From assembly GCF_002150505.1 (NCBI RefSeq), contig NZ_MSSV01000003.1, forward strand, positions 186,001 through 250,000: 64,000 nucleotides of DNA, read 5' to 3'. Positions 36,474 to 45,375 of this stretch are shown in pieces. Both the position numbers and the translations under genes were made by a program. Numbering within the stretch: the stretch's first letter is position 1; every line of letters begins with the position of its first letter. The DNA is from Algoriphagus ratkowskyi (GTDB lineage Bacteria > Bacteroidota > Bacteroidia > Cytophagales > Cyclobacteriaceae). The notes beneath the pieces are model-generated. The model saw only the letters and a list, made by a program, of their open reading frames with translations. It was not told where the DNA came from and did no database searches.

Positions 36474-37419
36474 ACTGCAAAATGATAAGCATACAGGGGT
36501 GGTGAAAGTCAATCTTTTTATCCCAACGCTGAATGCAGGCGAAATCTGGAAAGAAGTTTTGGATGGCATTGCTGTCCAAAGCTATCCAATATCACGAGTA
36601 GTCATTATTGACTCTGGTTCCACTGATGGCACATTAGATTTAATTAAAGAGTATTCATACGATTTAATCCAAATTGACAAAAAAGATTTTGACCACGGCG
36701 GAACTAGACAAATGGCTGCCGAGAAATTTTCAGAAGCTGATGTATTTATATTTTTAACTCAAGATGCTATCCTCGAGGAGCCTGATACTATCGCAAAGAT
36801 GGTTCAAGCATTGAAAGAGAATCCTGAGCTTGGAATGGCTTATGGCCGCCAACTTCCACACAAAAACGCAAAGGTTTTGGAAACTCATGCAAGAATTTTC
36901 AACTATCCAGCAGAATCCAAAGTGAAGAGTATGGAGGATGCAGCACGCTTGGGAATTAGAACAATTTCATGCTCCAACTCCTTTGCAGCATATCGAAAAA
37001 CAGCATTTTTTGATGTTAACGGCTTCCCAACAGGTTCTATTTTGGGTGAAGATGTGCTGATTGCAGGAAAAATGTTACTTCAAGGATGGAAACTGGCATA
37101 CCTTTCGCAATCTAAAATATACCATTCACATAATTATTCAGCCATTGAGGAATTCAAAAGGTATTTCGACATTGGCGTATTTCATGTGAATAATCAATGG
37201 ATCTTCGAAAAATTCGGTAGAGCAGAAAGCGAAGGTTTCAAATATCTCAAATCAGAACTCAACTATACCTTGAATAATAATCCTCTCTTGATTCCAAAAA
37301 GTTTGATAGCTACCGCTGCAAAATTGGTGGGCTACAAAATGGGACTTCATTATCAATCAATTCCAGCCGTTTTCCGTAAGTCATTTTCTATGACGAAAGC
37401 TTATTGGAGCCGATTCTGA
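36466..37419 (+). CDS. Glycosyltransferase family 2, rhamnosyltransferase-like
   Basis: A 317-residue GT-A enzyme. LFIPTLNAGEIWKEVLDGI opens the fold. FDHGGTRQMAAE (about residues 75-86) is the HGGTR block found in rhamnosyltransferases, and LTQDAILEE holds the acidic metal site. Hydrophobicity near residues 275-300 suggests membrane association. It overlaps the beta-helix gene by eight bases. Rhamnose specificity is only suggested. Confidence 0.85.
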   Translation: MNELQNDKHTGVVKVNLFIPTLNAGEIWKEVLDGIAVQSYPISRVVIIDSGSTDGTLDLIKEYSYDLIQIDKKDFDHGGTRQMAAEKFSEADVFIFLTQDAILEEPDTIAKMVQALKENPELGMAYGRQLPHKNAKVLETHARIFNYPAESKVKSMEDAARLGIRTISCSNSFAAYRKTAFFDVNGFPTGSILGEDVLIAGKMLLQGWKLAYLSQSKIYHSHNYSAIEEFKRYFDIGVFHVNNQWIFEKFGRAESEGFKYLKSELNYTLNNNPLLIPKSLIATAAKLVGYKMGLHYQSIPAVFRKSFSMTKAYWSRF

Positions 37420-37584
37420 ACGTCTACTCAGGTAAATTCTCTCTCAAAGTGTGGATTGGTTCCACATAAAAATTAATAAAAATTTCATATAAAACCTCTC
37501 TAGGCGCTTAAATAGGGGTATTCCTACTTGGCATTCCTATTGGATAATATCTAGCACTACAGTACTTGACTAAACACTAAACCA

Positions 37585-38304
37585 ATGATACGTAATCAAT
37601 CACACCAGCAAGAAATTGTATTTAAAGGCTACCAGTCGGGGCGTGTGGTTCCCGACCTTTTTGCCCTTACTAACATTTCCAGAAGCTCAGTTTCTCAATC
37701 AGTAAATGAAGGAATCGAGATCACTACTCGATTTGTTAAGAGATCCTTTGATATCTTGTTTTCTTCCATAGCTATTTTAACTGGATTACCAGTTTTTCTT
37801 ACTCTTATGCTTATCACTAAGGCTACTTCTAAAGGTCCTATATTCTATAAGCAAGAGAGAATCGGTAGGAATGGTGAGCCATTTTACATCGTTAAATATA
37901 GAAGCATGATTGTAGACTCAGAGGTTAATGGTCCTCAGTTGACTACAGATAATGACCCTAGAGTCACTAAATGGGGTAATTTTATGAGAAAGACTCACTT
38001 GGATGAGCTTCCTCAGTTCTTTAATGTGCTTGTAGGTGATATGTCAGTAGTAGGTCCTAGACCTGAGCGTGCTCATTTTATCAAGCAGATTGTAGCAAGA
38101 CAGCCTCAATATGCTCAGTTATTAACTCTTCGTCCAGGTATTACATCCATAGGACAAGTAGATTTTGGATACGCTGAGACTGTTGAGGAAATGTGTCAAC
38201 GAGTACTATTGGATCTTAAATATTTATCTCAGATTAACTTACTTACAGATCTTAAGATTATCGGCGGCACTATAATGACTATGATTAACAAAAAAGGTAA
38301 GTAA
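37585..38304 (+). CDS. Initiating sugar transferase (polyprenyl-phosphate phosphoglycosyl transferase)
   Basis: A 239-residue monotopic transferase of the bacterial sugar transferase family, the PglC/WcaJ-core type. One N-terminal membrane hairpin (about 53-75) is followed by GPIFYKQERIGRNGEPF, KYRSM, KTHLDELPQFFNVL (catalytic Asp-Glu) and VVGPRPER. It loads the first sugar phosphate on undecaprenyl phosphate, the lipid made by UppS. It is 165 bases downstream of the GT2 gene, so it may have its own promoter, and it is followed by a terminator. Confidence 0.92.
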   Translation: MIRNQSHQQEIVFKGYQSGRVVPDLFALTNISRSSVSQSVNEGIEITTRFVKRSFDILFSSIAILTGLPVFLTLMLITKATSKGPIFYKQERIGRNGEPFYIVKYRSMIVDSEVNGPQLTTDNDPRVTKWGNFMRKTHLDELPQFFNVLVGDMSVVGPRPERAHFIKQIVARQPQYAQLLTLRPGITSIGQVDFGYAETVEEMCQRVLLDLKYLSQINLLTDLKIIGGTIMTMINKKGK

Positions 38305-38338
38305 CCTTATTTAAAAATATAACTAACATAGAGTTAGA

Positions 38339-38368
38339 AACGTCAGGCAAATTGTCTGACGTTTTTTT
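38339..38368 (+). terminator. Terminator of the polysaccharide locus
   Basis: Perfect stem AACGTCAG / CTGACGTT with a nine-base loop and a run of T residues. It lies 34 bases past the sugar transferase stop. Confidence 0.9.
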
Positions 38369-38471
38369 GCTTTTATAGCCATGTATCTATGTTACTGATC
38401 ATGTAAAATGTTCTAATTTTTCAGAAATCTTATACCTATTTCGCGTTAACAGAATCAAAAAGTCTTGAAAG

Positions 38472-38882
38472 ATGAAGAAAACGGTAGTAGAAGATATTAC
38501 ATTATTGATTGTCAGAATCGGAGCTGGCAGCATGATGTTAACTCATGGCTATCCTAAGCTAATGAAATTCTTCAATGACGAACCCATCAAATTCATGGAT
38601 TTTTTAGGAATAGGTTCAGTCGCTTCTCTTTCTTTAGCTGTCTTTGCTGAATTTATATGCTCCATATTAATTATGATTGGTTTCAAAACTCGGCTTGCTG
38701 CAATTCCACTAATGATTACCATGTTGACAGCGGCATTCATAGCTCATGGTGCCGATCCATTCGTCAGAAAGGAATTACCACTTCTTTATTTCCTGATTTT
38801 CATGAGTGTGTTGATATTTGGAGCTGGACAATTTTCCATTGATGGAGTTATCAACCGCAAATCAATGTTTTACAAAAAATAA
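38472..38882 (+). CDS. DoxX family membrane protein
   Basis: A 136-residue protein with four membrane helices. The N-terminal block LLIVRIGAGSMMLTHGYPKLMKFF is characteristic of DoxX proteins. The role is uncertain: family members have been linked to redox or sulfur metabolism. It converges with the PQQ dehydrogenase gene, whose stop lies only eight bases away, with no visible terminator between. Confidence 0.85.
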   Translation: MKKTVVEDITLLIVRIGAGSMMLTHGYPKLMKFFNDEPIKFMDFLGIGSVASLSLAVFAEFICSILIMIGFKTRLAAIPLMITMLTAAFIAHGADPFVRKELPLLYFLIFMSVLIFGAGQFSIDGVINRKSMFYKK

Positions 38883-38890
38883 ATTAGGAT

Positions 38891-41008
38891 CTACTCCGGT
38901 AGTGCAAATGCTACATATGCATCGCCACTTTTGGTGCCTTTGCCTCCTCCACAGGCGATAACCAAATATTGCTTTCCATTCATCTCATAGACTGCAGGGG
39001 TCGCATGGCCAGAGGCGGGAAGTTTGGCTTCCCAAAGAATCTCACCCGTATCCTTATCAAAGGCACGAATTTTCTCGTCCTTTGTCGCAGCGATAAATAG
39101 AATTCCTCCTGCTGTCACGACCGGCCCACCGTAGTTTTCTGTACCTGTTGGATCAAAACCTTGAGCAGATAGCGAATCAATTTCACCCAACGTCACCTGC
39201 CATTTTTTCTTACCTGTATTCATATTGATAGCTGTGAGCAATCCCCAAGGAGGACTAGATCCATAAAGCCCTTCTTTAGTCACTAGCTTCTTGTACCCAT
39301 CCATGTAGTATCGAGGGAATAGCTGAGATGAATCACTTTCCATTTCTTGTTTGTCATCTCCTTTTGGAGCTTTATCTAGTAAATACTCTAATAAAACTTT
39401 CCTGTTTTCCGAAGAAATATGATCGAATGCAGGCATTGCACCTCTTCCTTTACGAAGCAAATGATCTAGAGAATCGTAAGAATATCTCTCCTTGAGACCT
39501 AGCAAACTTGGAATAGCAGGTGGATTTCCTTTACGGGCTAACCCATGACAATTCCCACAGAAATTTGTATAAACTGATTTCCCTACACTCTCAAAATCAG
39601 CATTTGGTTTCATCCCAATTATCCAAGGAATTTGATTGGCATTCACATATAAGGTCTGTGTAGTAGGATCAAAAGATGCTCCTCCCCATTCTCCACCTCC
39701 ATCCATTCCAGGGAAAAGCACAAGCGACTTTTCTGGATGTGGCGGTGCCCAAGTATCTCCATAGATTGCTCCTTCGAGTTGACTTCTAATGTCCGCTTCC
39801 CATTCTGGTTTTAGGTTCAATATGTCTTTTTCTCCAAAAACCATATTCATAAACGGCTCCGGAAATGTTGGAATTGGCTGGGTTGGAGAGCTGTGTTCAC
39901 CAGGCATAACGGATTGAGTAACCTCAGTTTCTATAATTGGCCAGACTGGCTCACCAGTTTCCCGATCAAACACATAGGTCAATCCTTGTTTAGAAATTTG
40001 AGCCACAGCGTCAATCCACTTTCCCTCTTTTTGGATTCGGATTAAATTGGGATTAGCAGGAAAATCCCGATCCCAGATGTCATGATGTACACCCTGAAAG
40101 TGCCAAATTCGCTTTCCTGTCTGAGCATTTAGTGCAATCAAAGAATTGGCATACAAGTTATCTCCTTTGCGATATCCGCCCCAAAAATCATATGTTGCTG
40201 ATCCTGTGGGCACAAAGACAATTCCTCTCTTCTGATCGACCGTCATCCCAGCCCAGTTATTTGCTCCGCCTATCTGCTTGATAGTAGCCGGATTCCACGT
40301 GTCATAGCCTAGTTCGCCTTCCTGCGGAATGGTATGGAAAATCCACTCACGCTTCCCAGTTCGGATATTATAAGCCCTAATATGACCCGGCGCAGCATCC
40401 AATCCTTCGGAAAGCCGCATCCCGATAATTAATAAATCGCCATAGACCACACCAGGAGCATTTGCCACAATCAAAAAATCTTCTCGATCGCTATCCAATT
40501 CTTTCCTCAAGTCAACCTTCCCCTGATCTCCAAAACTCAAAATTGGCTCACCGTTCCCAGCGTCTACAGCCATCAACCAATTTCCTGCCCCGAAAAGAAT
40601 CCGCTTATCATCTCCATCCTCCCAATAGCTGACCCCTCGGTTTGTCCCAGCCCAAGAATTCTCTCCACCTAAAACCTCAAAAGGATCAAATCTCCAAACT
40701 TCGTCACCAGTCGCTGCATTAATCGCAAAGACATCCAAAGAAGGTGTAGAACCGTAAAGCAAGCCGTTGACTACAATCGGCTGACACTGGATCTGGCTAC
40801 GCTCGGTTGCATCACCGGTATTATATGTCCACGCCACTTCGAGTTGGGCTACATTTTCTCTCGTTATTTGCGCCAAAGAAGAATATCGTGAACCATCTTC
40901 TGGACCACCATAGTGTGACCAATCTGTATAATCTGTTTCAGAGATTTTATTCTGGCAGGCAGAGAAAAATAAAAATGAGGCAAATGTAAGATTGAAAAGA
41001 GCTTTCAT
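38891..41008 (-). CDS. PQQ-dependent dehydrogenase with inserted cytochrome c domain, lipoprotein
   Basis: A 705-residue quinoprotein dehydrogenase. The lipobox FFSAC (Cys18) predicts a lipid-anchored envelope protein. Residues about 25-470 and 590-700 give the eight-bladed propeller, with GVHHDIWDRDFPANPNL (306-322) close to the membrane glucose dehydrogenase signature. A cytochrome c domain is inserted at about 474-555, with heme motif CGNCH (484-488) and a likely Met ligand in GAMPAFDH. Substrate is probably a sugar or alcohol. No PQQ synthesis genes lie in the window. Confidence 0.9.
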   Translation of the reverse strand: MKALFNLTFASFLFFSACQNKISETDYTDWSHYGGPEDGSRYSSLAQITRENVAQLEVAWTYNTGDATERSQIQCQPIVVNGLLYGSTPSLDVFAINAATGDEVWRFDPFEVLGGENSWAGTNRGVSYWEDGDDKRILFGAGNWLMAVDAGNGEPILSFGDQGKVDLRKELDSDREDFLIVANAPGVVYGDLLIIGMRLSEGLDAAPGHIRAYNIRTGKREWIFHTIPQEGELGYDTWNPATIKQIGGANNWAGMTVDQKRGIVFVPTGSATYDFWGGYRKGDNLYANSLIALNAQTGKRIWHFQGVHHDIWDRDFPANPNLIRIQKEGKWIDAVAQISKQGLTYVFDRETGEPVWPIIETEVTQSVMPGEHSSPTQPIPTFPEPFMNMVFGEKDILNLKPEWEADIRSQLEGAIYGDTWAPPHPEKSLVLFPGMDGGGEWGGASFDPTTQTLYVNANQIPWIIGMKPNADFESVGKSVYTNFCGNCHGLARKGNPPAIPSLLGLKERYSYDSLDHLLRKGRGAMPAFDHISSENRKVLLEYLLDKAPKGDDKQEMESDSSQLFPRYYMDGYKKLVTKEGLYGSSPPWGLLTAINMNTGKKKWQVTLGEIDSLSAQGFDPTGTENYGGPVVTAGGILFIAATKDEKIRAFDKDTGEILWEAKLPASGHATPAVYEMNGKQYLVIACGGGKGTKSGDAYVAFALPE

Positions 41009-41157
41009 GATATAGGTGAAACTAGATTGGAAAGTAAAATATCGGGAAATAATTTTAGAATAGATAAAGCTCCTAGTATCAATAAGTTCAAGATGGGAAT
41101 TTAAGATTAAGCAAGTTCAATTTTTGAGTCTAAAACATGACCCATGTTGAAAGAATA

Positions 41158-41487
41158 TTAAACCGATAATATGAAAATTTTCAAACCTTCGTCTGTGAGT
41201 TCAGTGTCGTAAATTTTCAAATCTCCGCAAGAGCCCACTTTCCCTGCTACTGTCTTCAGGTCGAATCTGTAGTAGTGCAAGGGGCAAATAATTTCACAGT
41301 CATCGGTAAGCGACCCATGAATCAATGAAGTTCCACGATGAGGGCATTCAGTCTGAAAAGCATGAAAGTTTACATCTATTCTCACCAATGCAATGACTTG
41401 TTCTCCTACGTGAATTTTATTAATAGTCCATTCAGGAATCATGTCCAAAACCTGCCCTCTAGATTTGCCCAAAGTAAATGTTCCCAT
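41158..41487 (-). CDS. Small Rieske [2Fe-2S] protein
   Basis: A 109-residue soluble Rieske ferredoxin-like protein. Cluster ligands are Cys48 and His50 (TECPHRG) and Cys68 and His71 (CPLHYYRFD), spaced as in the family. No signal peptide or oxygenase domain is present, so it probably carries electrons, or is the NirD-like small subunit of an enzyme. It lies upstream of the PQQ dehydrogenase on the same strand with 149 bases between, which show no clear promoter or terminator. Confidence 0.88.
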   Translation of the reverse strand: MGTFTLGKSRGQVLDMIPEWTINKIHVGEQVIALVRIDVNFHAFQTECPHRGTSLIHGSLTDDCEIICPLHYYRFDLKTVAGKVGSCGDLKIYDTELTDEGLKIFILSV

Positions 41488-41593
41488 AAGATTTTTCTCT
41501 AATCATCAGGCAATAAAACCACAACATAAAGAAACCGTTGCATTTCTGGAGAATCTTGTTGATTTTAATAGCTTAATAAACTCCTCAAAACCC

Positions 41594-42337
41594 ATGAAAA
41601 CAATCATTCTTTTTTTTACAGCATTTTTTCTCTTTAGTTGGGTGGATGCACAAAGTCTTGATGGAGCTTGGAAATTGACACATCAAAATGGGCAGGAAGT
41701 GAAGGACATGGAATACATCAAAATTTATCAGGATAATTATTTTGCTTTCGGTGCTAAGGGAGTTGCGGACAATCAGTTCCTCAGTGCGGGTGGCGGGCCT
41801 TTTACTCTTTCTGATGGAAAATATACAGAGACCCTCGATTTCTTTACACTCGACCCTTTACAGGTAGGTAAATCTAATATTTACACCTTGGACTGGGTTA
41901 ATGAAAAGATGGTTATTTCTTCTGAAATCAATAGAAAAATGCTTGTAGAAATCTGGGAAAAAGTTTCTGAAGAAAAAGATGATCTCACTGGAAATTGGGT
42001 TATTACTGGAAGAAAACGAGGTGAAGAAATCACTAGATCTACGCCGGCAGCCAGAAGAACGGTAAAAATCTTAAGTGGAGGTAGATTTCAATGGATAGCT
42101 TTCAACTCAGAGACAAAAGAATTCTCAGGGACTGGTGGCGGCACTTACACTGCAAAAAATGGAAAATACATCGAAAACATCACTTTCTTCTCCCGCGATG
42201 ATAGCCGAGTAGGTGCTAGTTTGGATTTCAATTATGAAGTAATCGATGGAGAATGGCACCACACAGGGCTAAGTTCTAAAGGTGATCCTATCTATGAGAT
42301 CTGGACTCCATATGCGATTGGGTATAAAGGAAAGTAA
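41594..42337 (+). CDS. Secreted protein with two DUF4488/lipocalin-like repeats
   Basis: A 247-residue protein. I took the ATG at 41594 because it begins with a signal peptide (cleavage near WVDAQ), although the open frame runs back to 41441. Two similar halves follow. The first (about 20-125) starts SLDGAWKLT and ends MLVEIWEKV. The second (about 132-245) starts DLTGNWVIT and ends IYEIWTPY. Both contain SGGG or GTGGGTY and a GKYxE...FF stretch. This looks like tandem duplication of a lipocalin-like domain. Function unknown. Confidence 0.75.
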   Translation: MKTIILFFTAFFLFSWVDAQSLDGAWKLTHQNGQEVKDMEYIKIYQDNYFAFGAKGVADNQFLSAGGGPFTLSDGKYTETLDFFTLDPLQVGKSNIYTLDWVNEKMVISSEINRKMLVEIWEKVSEEKDDLTGNWVITGRKRGEEITRSTPAARRTVKILSGGRFQWIAFNSETKEFSGTGGGTYTAKNGKYIENITFFSRDDSRVGASLDFNYEVIDGEWHHTGLSSKGDPIYEIWTPYAIGYKGK

Positions 42338-42404
42338 GGTTTCGACTTCGCTCAACCTGACACCTTAATCCTTTGCGCTTTCTTCCCGAGCTTTGTGGTT
42401 AAAT
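42338..42404. repeat. Candidate dispersed intergenic repeats
   Basis: At 42338-42362 lies a 25-base unit, GGTTTCGACTTCGCTCAACC followed by TGACA, that I recall as an interspersed sequence in Bacteroidota genomes. At 42370-42402 an element ending CTTTGTGGTTA is the reverse of the AAACCACAAAG element near 8466. The copy number in this genome cannot be judged from one window. Confidence 0.4.
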
Positions 42405-42433
42405 ATTAAAAAAGGAGCCTTTTCAGCTCCTTT
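42405..42433 (-). terminator. Terminator of the cysteine desulfurase transcript
   Basis: Stem AAAGGAGC / GCTCCTTT around CTTTTCA. Read on the minus strand it is followed by a run of T residues. It lies eight bases past the cysteine desulfurase stop. Confidence 0.85.
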
Positions 42434-42441
42434 CCTCTTTC

Positions 42442-43584
42442 TTATGCTTCCACAGCGTATAGTTCTTTCAGCTTTCCAACAGTATAATTAACTTCCTCAA
42501 TTGTATTAAATCGACTAAACGAGAATCGAACTGCATCTCGTTCAGGAGTATGATTTATTCCTCTCAGCACATGCGAGCCGACTGTAGCTCCAGAACTGCA
42601 AGCAGATCCTCCAGAAGCTGAAACGCCTTCAAGATCAAGATTGAAAAGCAACATGCCACTATTTGCCTCAGAAGGAGGTAAGCTCACACTTAATACTGTA
42701 TAGAGACTCTTATCCATATCAGCAGAAAGACCATTAAAACCTACACCTGGGATCTCCTGAATTAAAGTTTTGATGAAATGCTTTTTAACAGACTCTACAT
42801 GCGTATGATGTTCGGCCATATCTTCGTAGGCGATTTCCAAAGCTTTCGCAATCCCGATAATCCCGATTACATTCTCCGTACCACCACGCATATTCCTCTC
42901 CTGAGCACCTCCATGAATCAACGGATAGATTTTCTTGTCTTTTTTCACATATAAAAATCCTGAGCCTTTTGGTCCATGAAATTTATGCCCACCAGCCACA
43001 ATAGAATCTACTGGAATAGACTTAAGGTCATGTACATAATGTCCCATCGTCTGCACCGTATCCGAATGAAAAAATGCTCCGTGTTCTTTTGCAAGTGATC
43101 CTATTCGATTTAAATCATTCAAGTTACCAATCTCATTATTGGCGTGCATCAGAGAAACCAAGCTTTTTGGATTAGCTTTTAGCAATTCCTCTAGCTGATC
43201 CAAATCCACTTCGCCTTGTTCGTTTACATCTAGGATACTCAACTTGATATGACCTTTTTTCTCACACATCTGCAATGTGTGCAAAACAGCATGATGTTCT
43301 AAGGGAGAAGTGATCGCATGCGTGATACCATGGCTTTCTATTCCGCACACAATAGCTGTATTATCAGCTTCAGTTCCTCCAGAAGTGAAGAAAATCTCTG
43401 CAGGAGTAGCATTTAGTAATTCCGCTACTTTTTTCCTAGATCTCTCGATAGCCGTCCTTACTTCTCTACCAAAACTGTGGACAGAAGAAGGATTGCCATA
43501 ATGATTTCTCATAAACGGAATCATGGCATCGATCACTCGATCATCCATAGCCGTTGTAGCTGCGTTATCGAAATAAATTTTCAT
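42442..43584 (-). CDS. Cysteine desulfurase (NifS/IscS-like)
   Basis: A 380-residue PLP-dependent class V aminotransferase that releases sulfur from cysteine for iron-sulfur clusters and tRNA thiolation. The PLP lysine is Lys201 (VAGGHKFHGPKG) and the persulfide cysteine is Cys329 (GGSACSSGATVGSHVL). The SSGA context and length fit the NifS/IscS group rather than SufS. No iscU or tRNA-modification gene is adjacent. It lies 36 bases downstream of glmM on the same strand. Confidence 0.92.
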   Translation of the reverse strand: MKIYFDNAATTAMDDRVIDAMIPFMRNHYGNPSSVHSFGREVRTAIERSRKKVAELLNATPAEIFFTSGGTEADNTAIVCGIESHGITHAITSPLEHHAVLHTLQMCEKKGHIKLSILDVNEQGEVDLDQLEELLKANPKSLVSLMHANNEIGNLNDLNRIGSLAKEHGAFFHSDTVQTMGHYVHDLKSIPVDSIVAGGHKFHGPKGSGFLYVKKDKKIYPLIHGGAQERNMRGGTENVIGIIGIAKALEIAYEDMAEHHTHVESVKKHFIKTLIQEIPGVGFNGLSADMDKSLYTVLSVSLPPSEANSGMLLFNLDLEGVSASGGSACSSGATVGSHVLRGINHTPERDAVRFSFSRFNTIEEVNYTVGKLKELYAVEA

Positions 43585-43620
43585 TGTACTCGTATTGGGT
43601 TTTTATATTCTAGATAAAGC

Positions 43621-45015
43621 TCAAATCATGGAGGCATTCACCACTTCTTTGATATCGGCAATTAACTTTTTGGCTAAATGCTCAGCTGTCGCTTGTGATT
43701 CAGACTCAGAGTAAATCCGGATAATAGGCTCTGTATTAGATTTTCTCAAATGTACCCATTCCTTTTCAAATTCAATTTTCACTCCGTCTATATCGTTGAT
43801 TGGATGGCTTTTATACTTCTTTTTGATCTCAAGCAGAATATTATCGACGTCAATCTCAGGAGTGAGTTCGATTTTATTTTTTGAAATATGATAGCTAGGA
43901 TAAGTGGCTCTAAGTCTAGAAATAGACTTGCCAAAATTGGCTAAATGGGTTAGGAATAAACCAATGCCTACCAACGCATCACGGCCGTAATGGGAAGTTG
44001 GGTAAATTATACCGCCGTTTCCTTCACCGCCTATTACTGCATCTACAGCTTTCATTTGATTTACTACGTTCACCTCTCCTACCGCTGAGGCAGTGTAAAC
44101 GCCCCCTCTTTTCCCTGTTACATCACGGAGCGCACGCGTTGAGCTGAGGTTAGAAACTGTATTGCCAGGATTCTTAGAAAGAACATAATCAGCTACTGCT
44201 ACCAGGGTATATTCTTCACCAAAAGTGGATCCGTCTTCGTTGATAAATGCTAATCTATCCACATCTGGATCGACTACTATTCCTAGATCATAGCTTCCAC
44301 GTTCCAATTTTAAGCAGATATCTCGCAAATTCTCAGGGAGTGGTTCTGGATTGTGAGGGAAGTGACCATCTGGCTTGCAGTACATTTCTTCGATTTCTGT
44401 TACGCCAAGGGCTCTTAGTAACATAGGAACTGCTATTCCACCTGTGGAATTTACTGCATCCACTACTACTTTGAAGTTTCGCGCCTTGATCGCTTCCACA
44501 TCTACCAATTCCAATTCCAACACATGCTGGATATGGCGCTCGATGTAATCGTTGATCTGGGAATAGCTTCCCAATTTTTTTACATCTGCAAAAGTAAAGT
44601 CTTCCTTTTCAGCTTTTTCTAAAATATCCTTTCCTTCAGCATCTGAAATAAATTCTCCTTTATCATTCAAAAGCTTAAGCGCATTCCACTGCACTGGATT
44701 ATGACTCGCTGTAAGGATAATTCCTCCTCCTGCTTTTTCTAAAGGAACAGCAAATTCTACTGTTGGAGTAGTGCTCAAGCCAAGGTCGATTACATCGATC
44801 CCCATCCCTTGAAGGGTAGCAGAAACTAATCCGGAGACCATTTCACCAGAAAGGCGGGCGTCTCTCCCGATGATAACTTTAGGATTGTTCGTTTTCTCTA
44901 GTACCCAAGCTCCATAAGCCGAAGCAAATTTGACTATATCTATAGGAGTAAGGCCATCTCCGGCTTTACCGCCGATAGTACCTCTGATACCAGAGATTGA
45001 TTTGATTAGTGACAC
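43621..45015 (-). CDS. glmM: Phosphoglucosamine mutase
   Basis: Converts glucosamine-6-phosphate to glucosamine-1-phosphate for UDP-GlcNAc, needed for peptidoglycan and lipopolysaccharide. In the 464-residue phosphohexomutase the active serine is Ser104 (LTASHNPVQWNALK), the metal loop is DPDVDRLAF (about 250) and the phosphate-binding loop is RKSNTEPIIRIY near the C-terminus. A general phosphomannomutase is possible, but the ISGIRGTIGG start and length fit GlmM of this phylum. Confidence 0.88.
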   Translation of the reverse strand: MSLIKSISGIRGTIGGKAGDGLTPIDIVKFASAYGAWVLEKTNNPKVIIGRDARLSGEMVSGLVSATLQGMGIDVIDLGLSTTPTVEFAVPLEKAGGGIILTASHNPVQWNALKLLNDKGEFISDAEGKDILEKAEKEDFTFADVKKLGSYSQINDYIERHIQHVLELELVDVEAIKARNFKVVVDAVNSTGGIAVPMLLRALGVTEIEEMYCKPDGHFPHNPEPLPENLRDICLKLERGSYDLGIVVDPDVDRLAFINEDGSTFGEEYTLVAVADYVLSKNPGNTVSNLSSTRALRDVTGKRGGVYTASAVGEVNVVNQMKAVDAVIGGEGNGGIIYPTSHYGRDALVGIGLFLTHLANFGKSISRLRATYPSYHISKNKIELTPEIDVDNILLEIKKKYKSHPINDIDGVKIEFEKEWVHLRKSNTEPIIRIYSESESQATAEHLAKKLIADIKEVVNASMI

Positions 45016-45072
45016 GTATGGTAATTGATTTGATTAAAAACTGAAATATCTAGCCAGATGACGAGACTACTT

Positions 45073-45303
45073 TTATTTAAATTTGGCTAGAACTTTGTCC
45101 ACTTCATTGTCTGGATTACCACATTCGGCATCACCTTCCATAGTCTTGCCACAAAATCCACAGGTCGCACCTTCTTTATTTAGAAAGGGGCTTTGAGAAG
45201 CACAGGTTCCTTTAAATTCACCATTTTTAAGGAATAAAAGCCTTACAGACATCAAAATGAAGAATAAGGCAACGAAACCAAGTGTTAGAAATACGGTTGT
45301 CAT
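45073..45303 (-). CDS. Small membrane protein with four cysteines, NqrM-like
   Basis: A 76-residue protein with one N-terminal membrane helix (about 3-25) and a soluble tail with four Cys (GTCAS, TCGFCGK, AECGN). The layout resembles NqrM (DUF539), a maturation factor of the Na+-pumping NADH:quinone reductase, but the tail is longer and the match is by eye. It is on the same strand as glmM, 57 bases upstream of it. The spacing of Cys could bind iron or zinc. Confidence 0.6.
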   Translation of the reverse strand: MTTVFLTLGFVALFFILMSVRLLFLKNGEFKGTCASQSPFLNKEGATCGFCGKTMEGDAECGNPDNEVDKVLAKFK

Positions 45304-45375
45304 AACGAATAAATTTGCGCAAATTTAAGGCTTTGTTTCGAAAACGTTTCTAATTCAAGCATAGTTTCCTCACCA

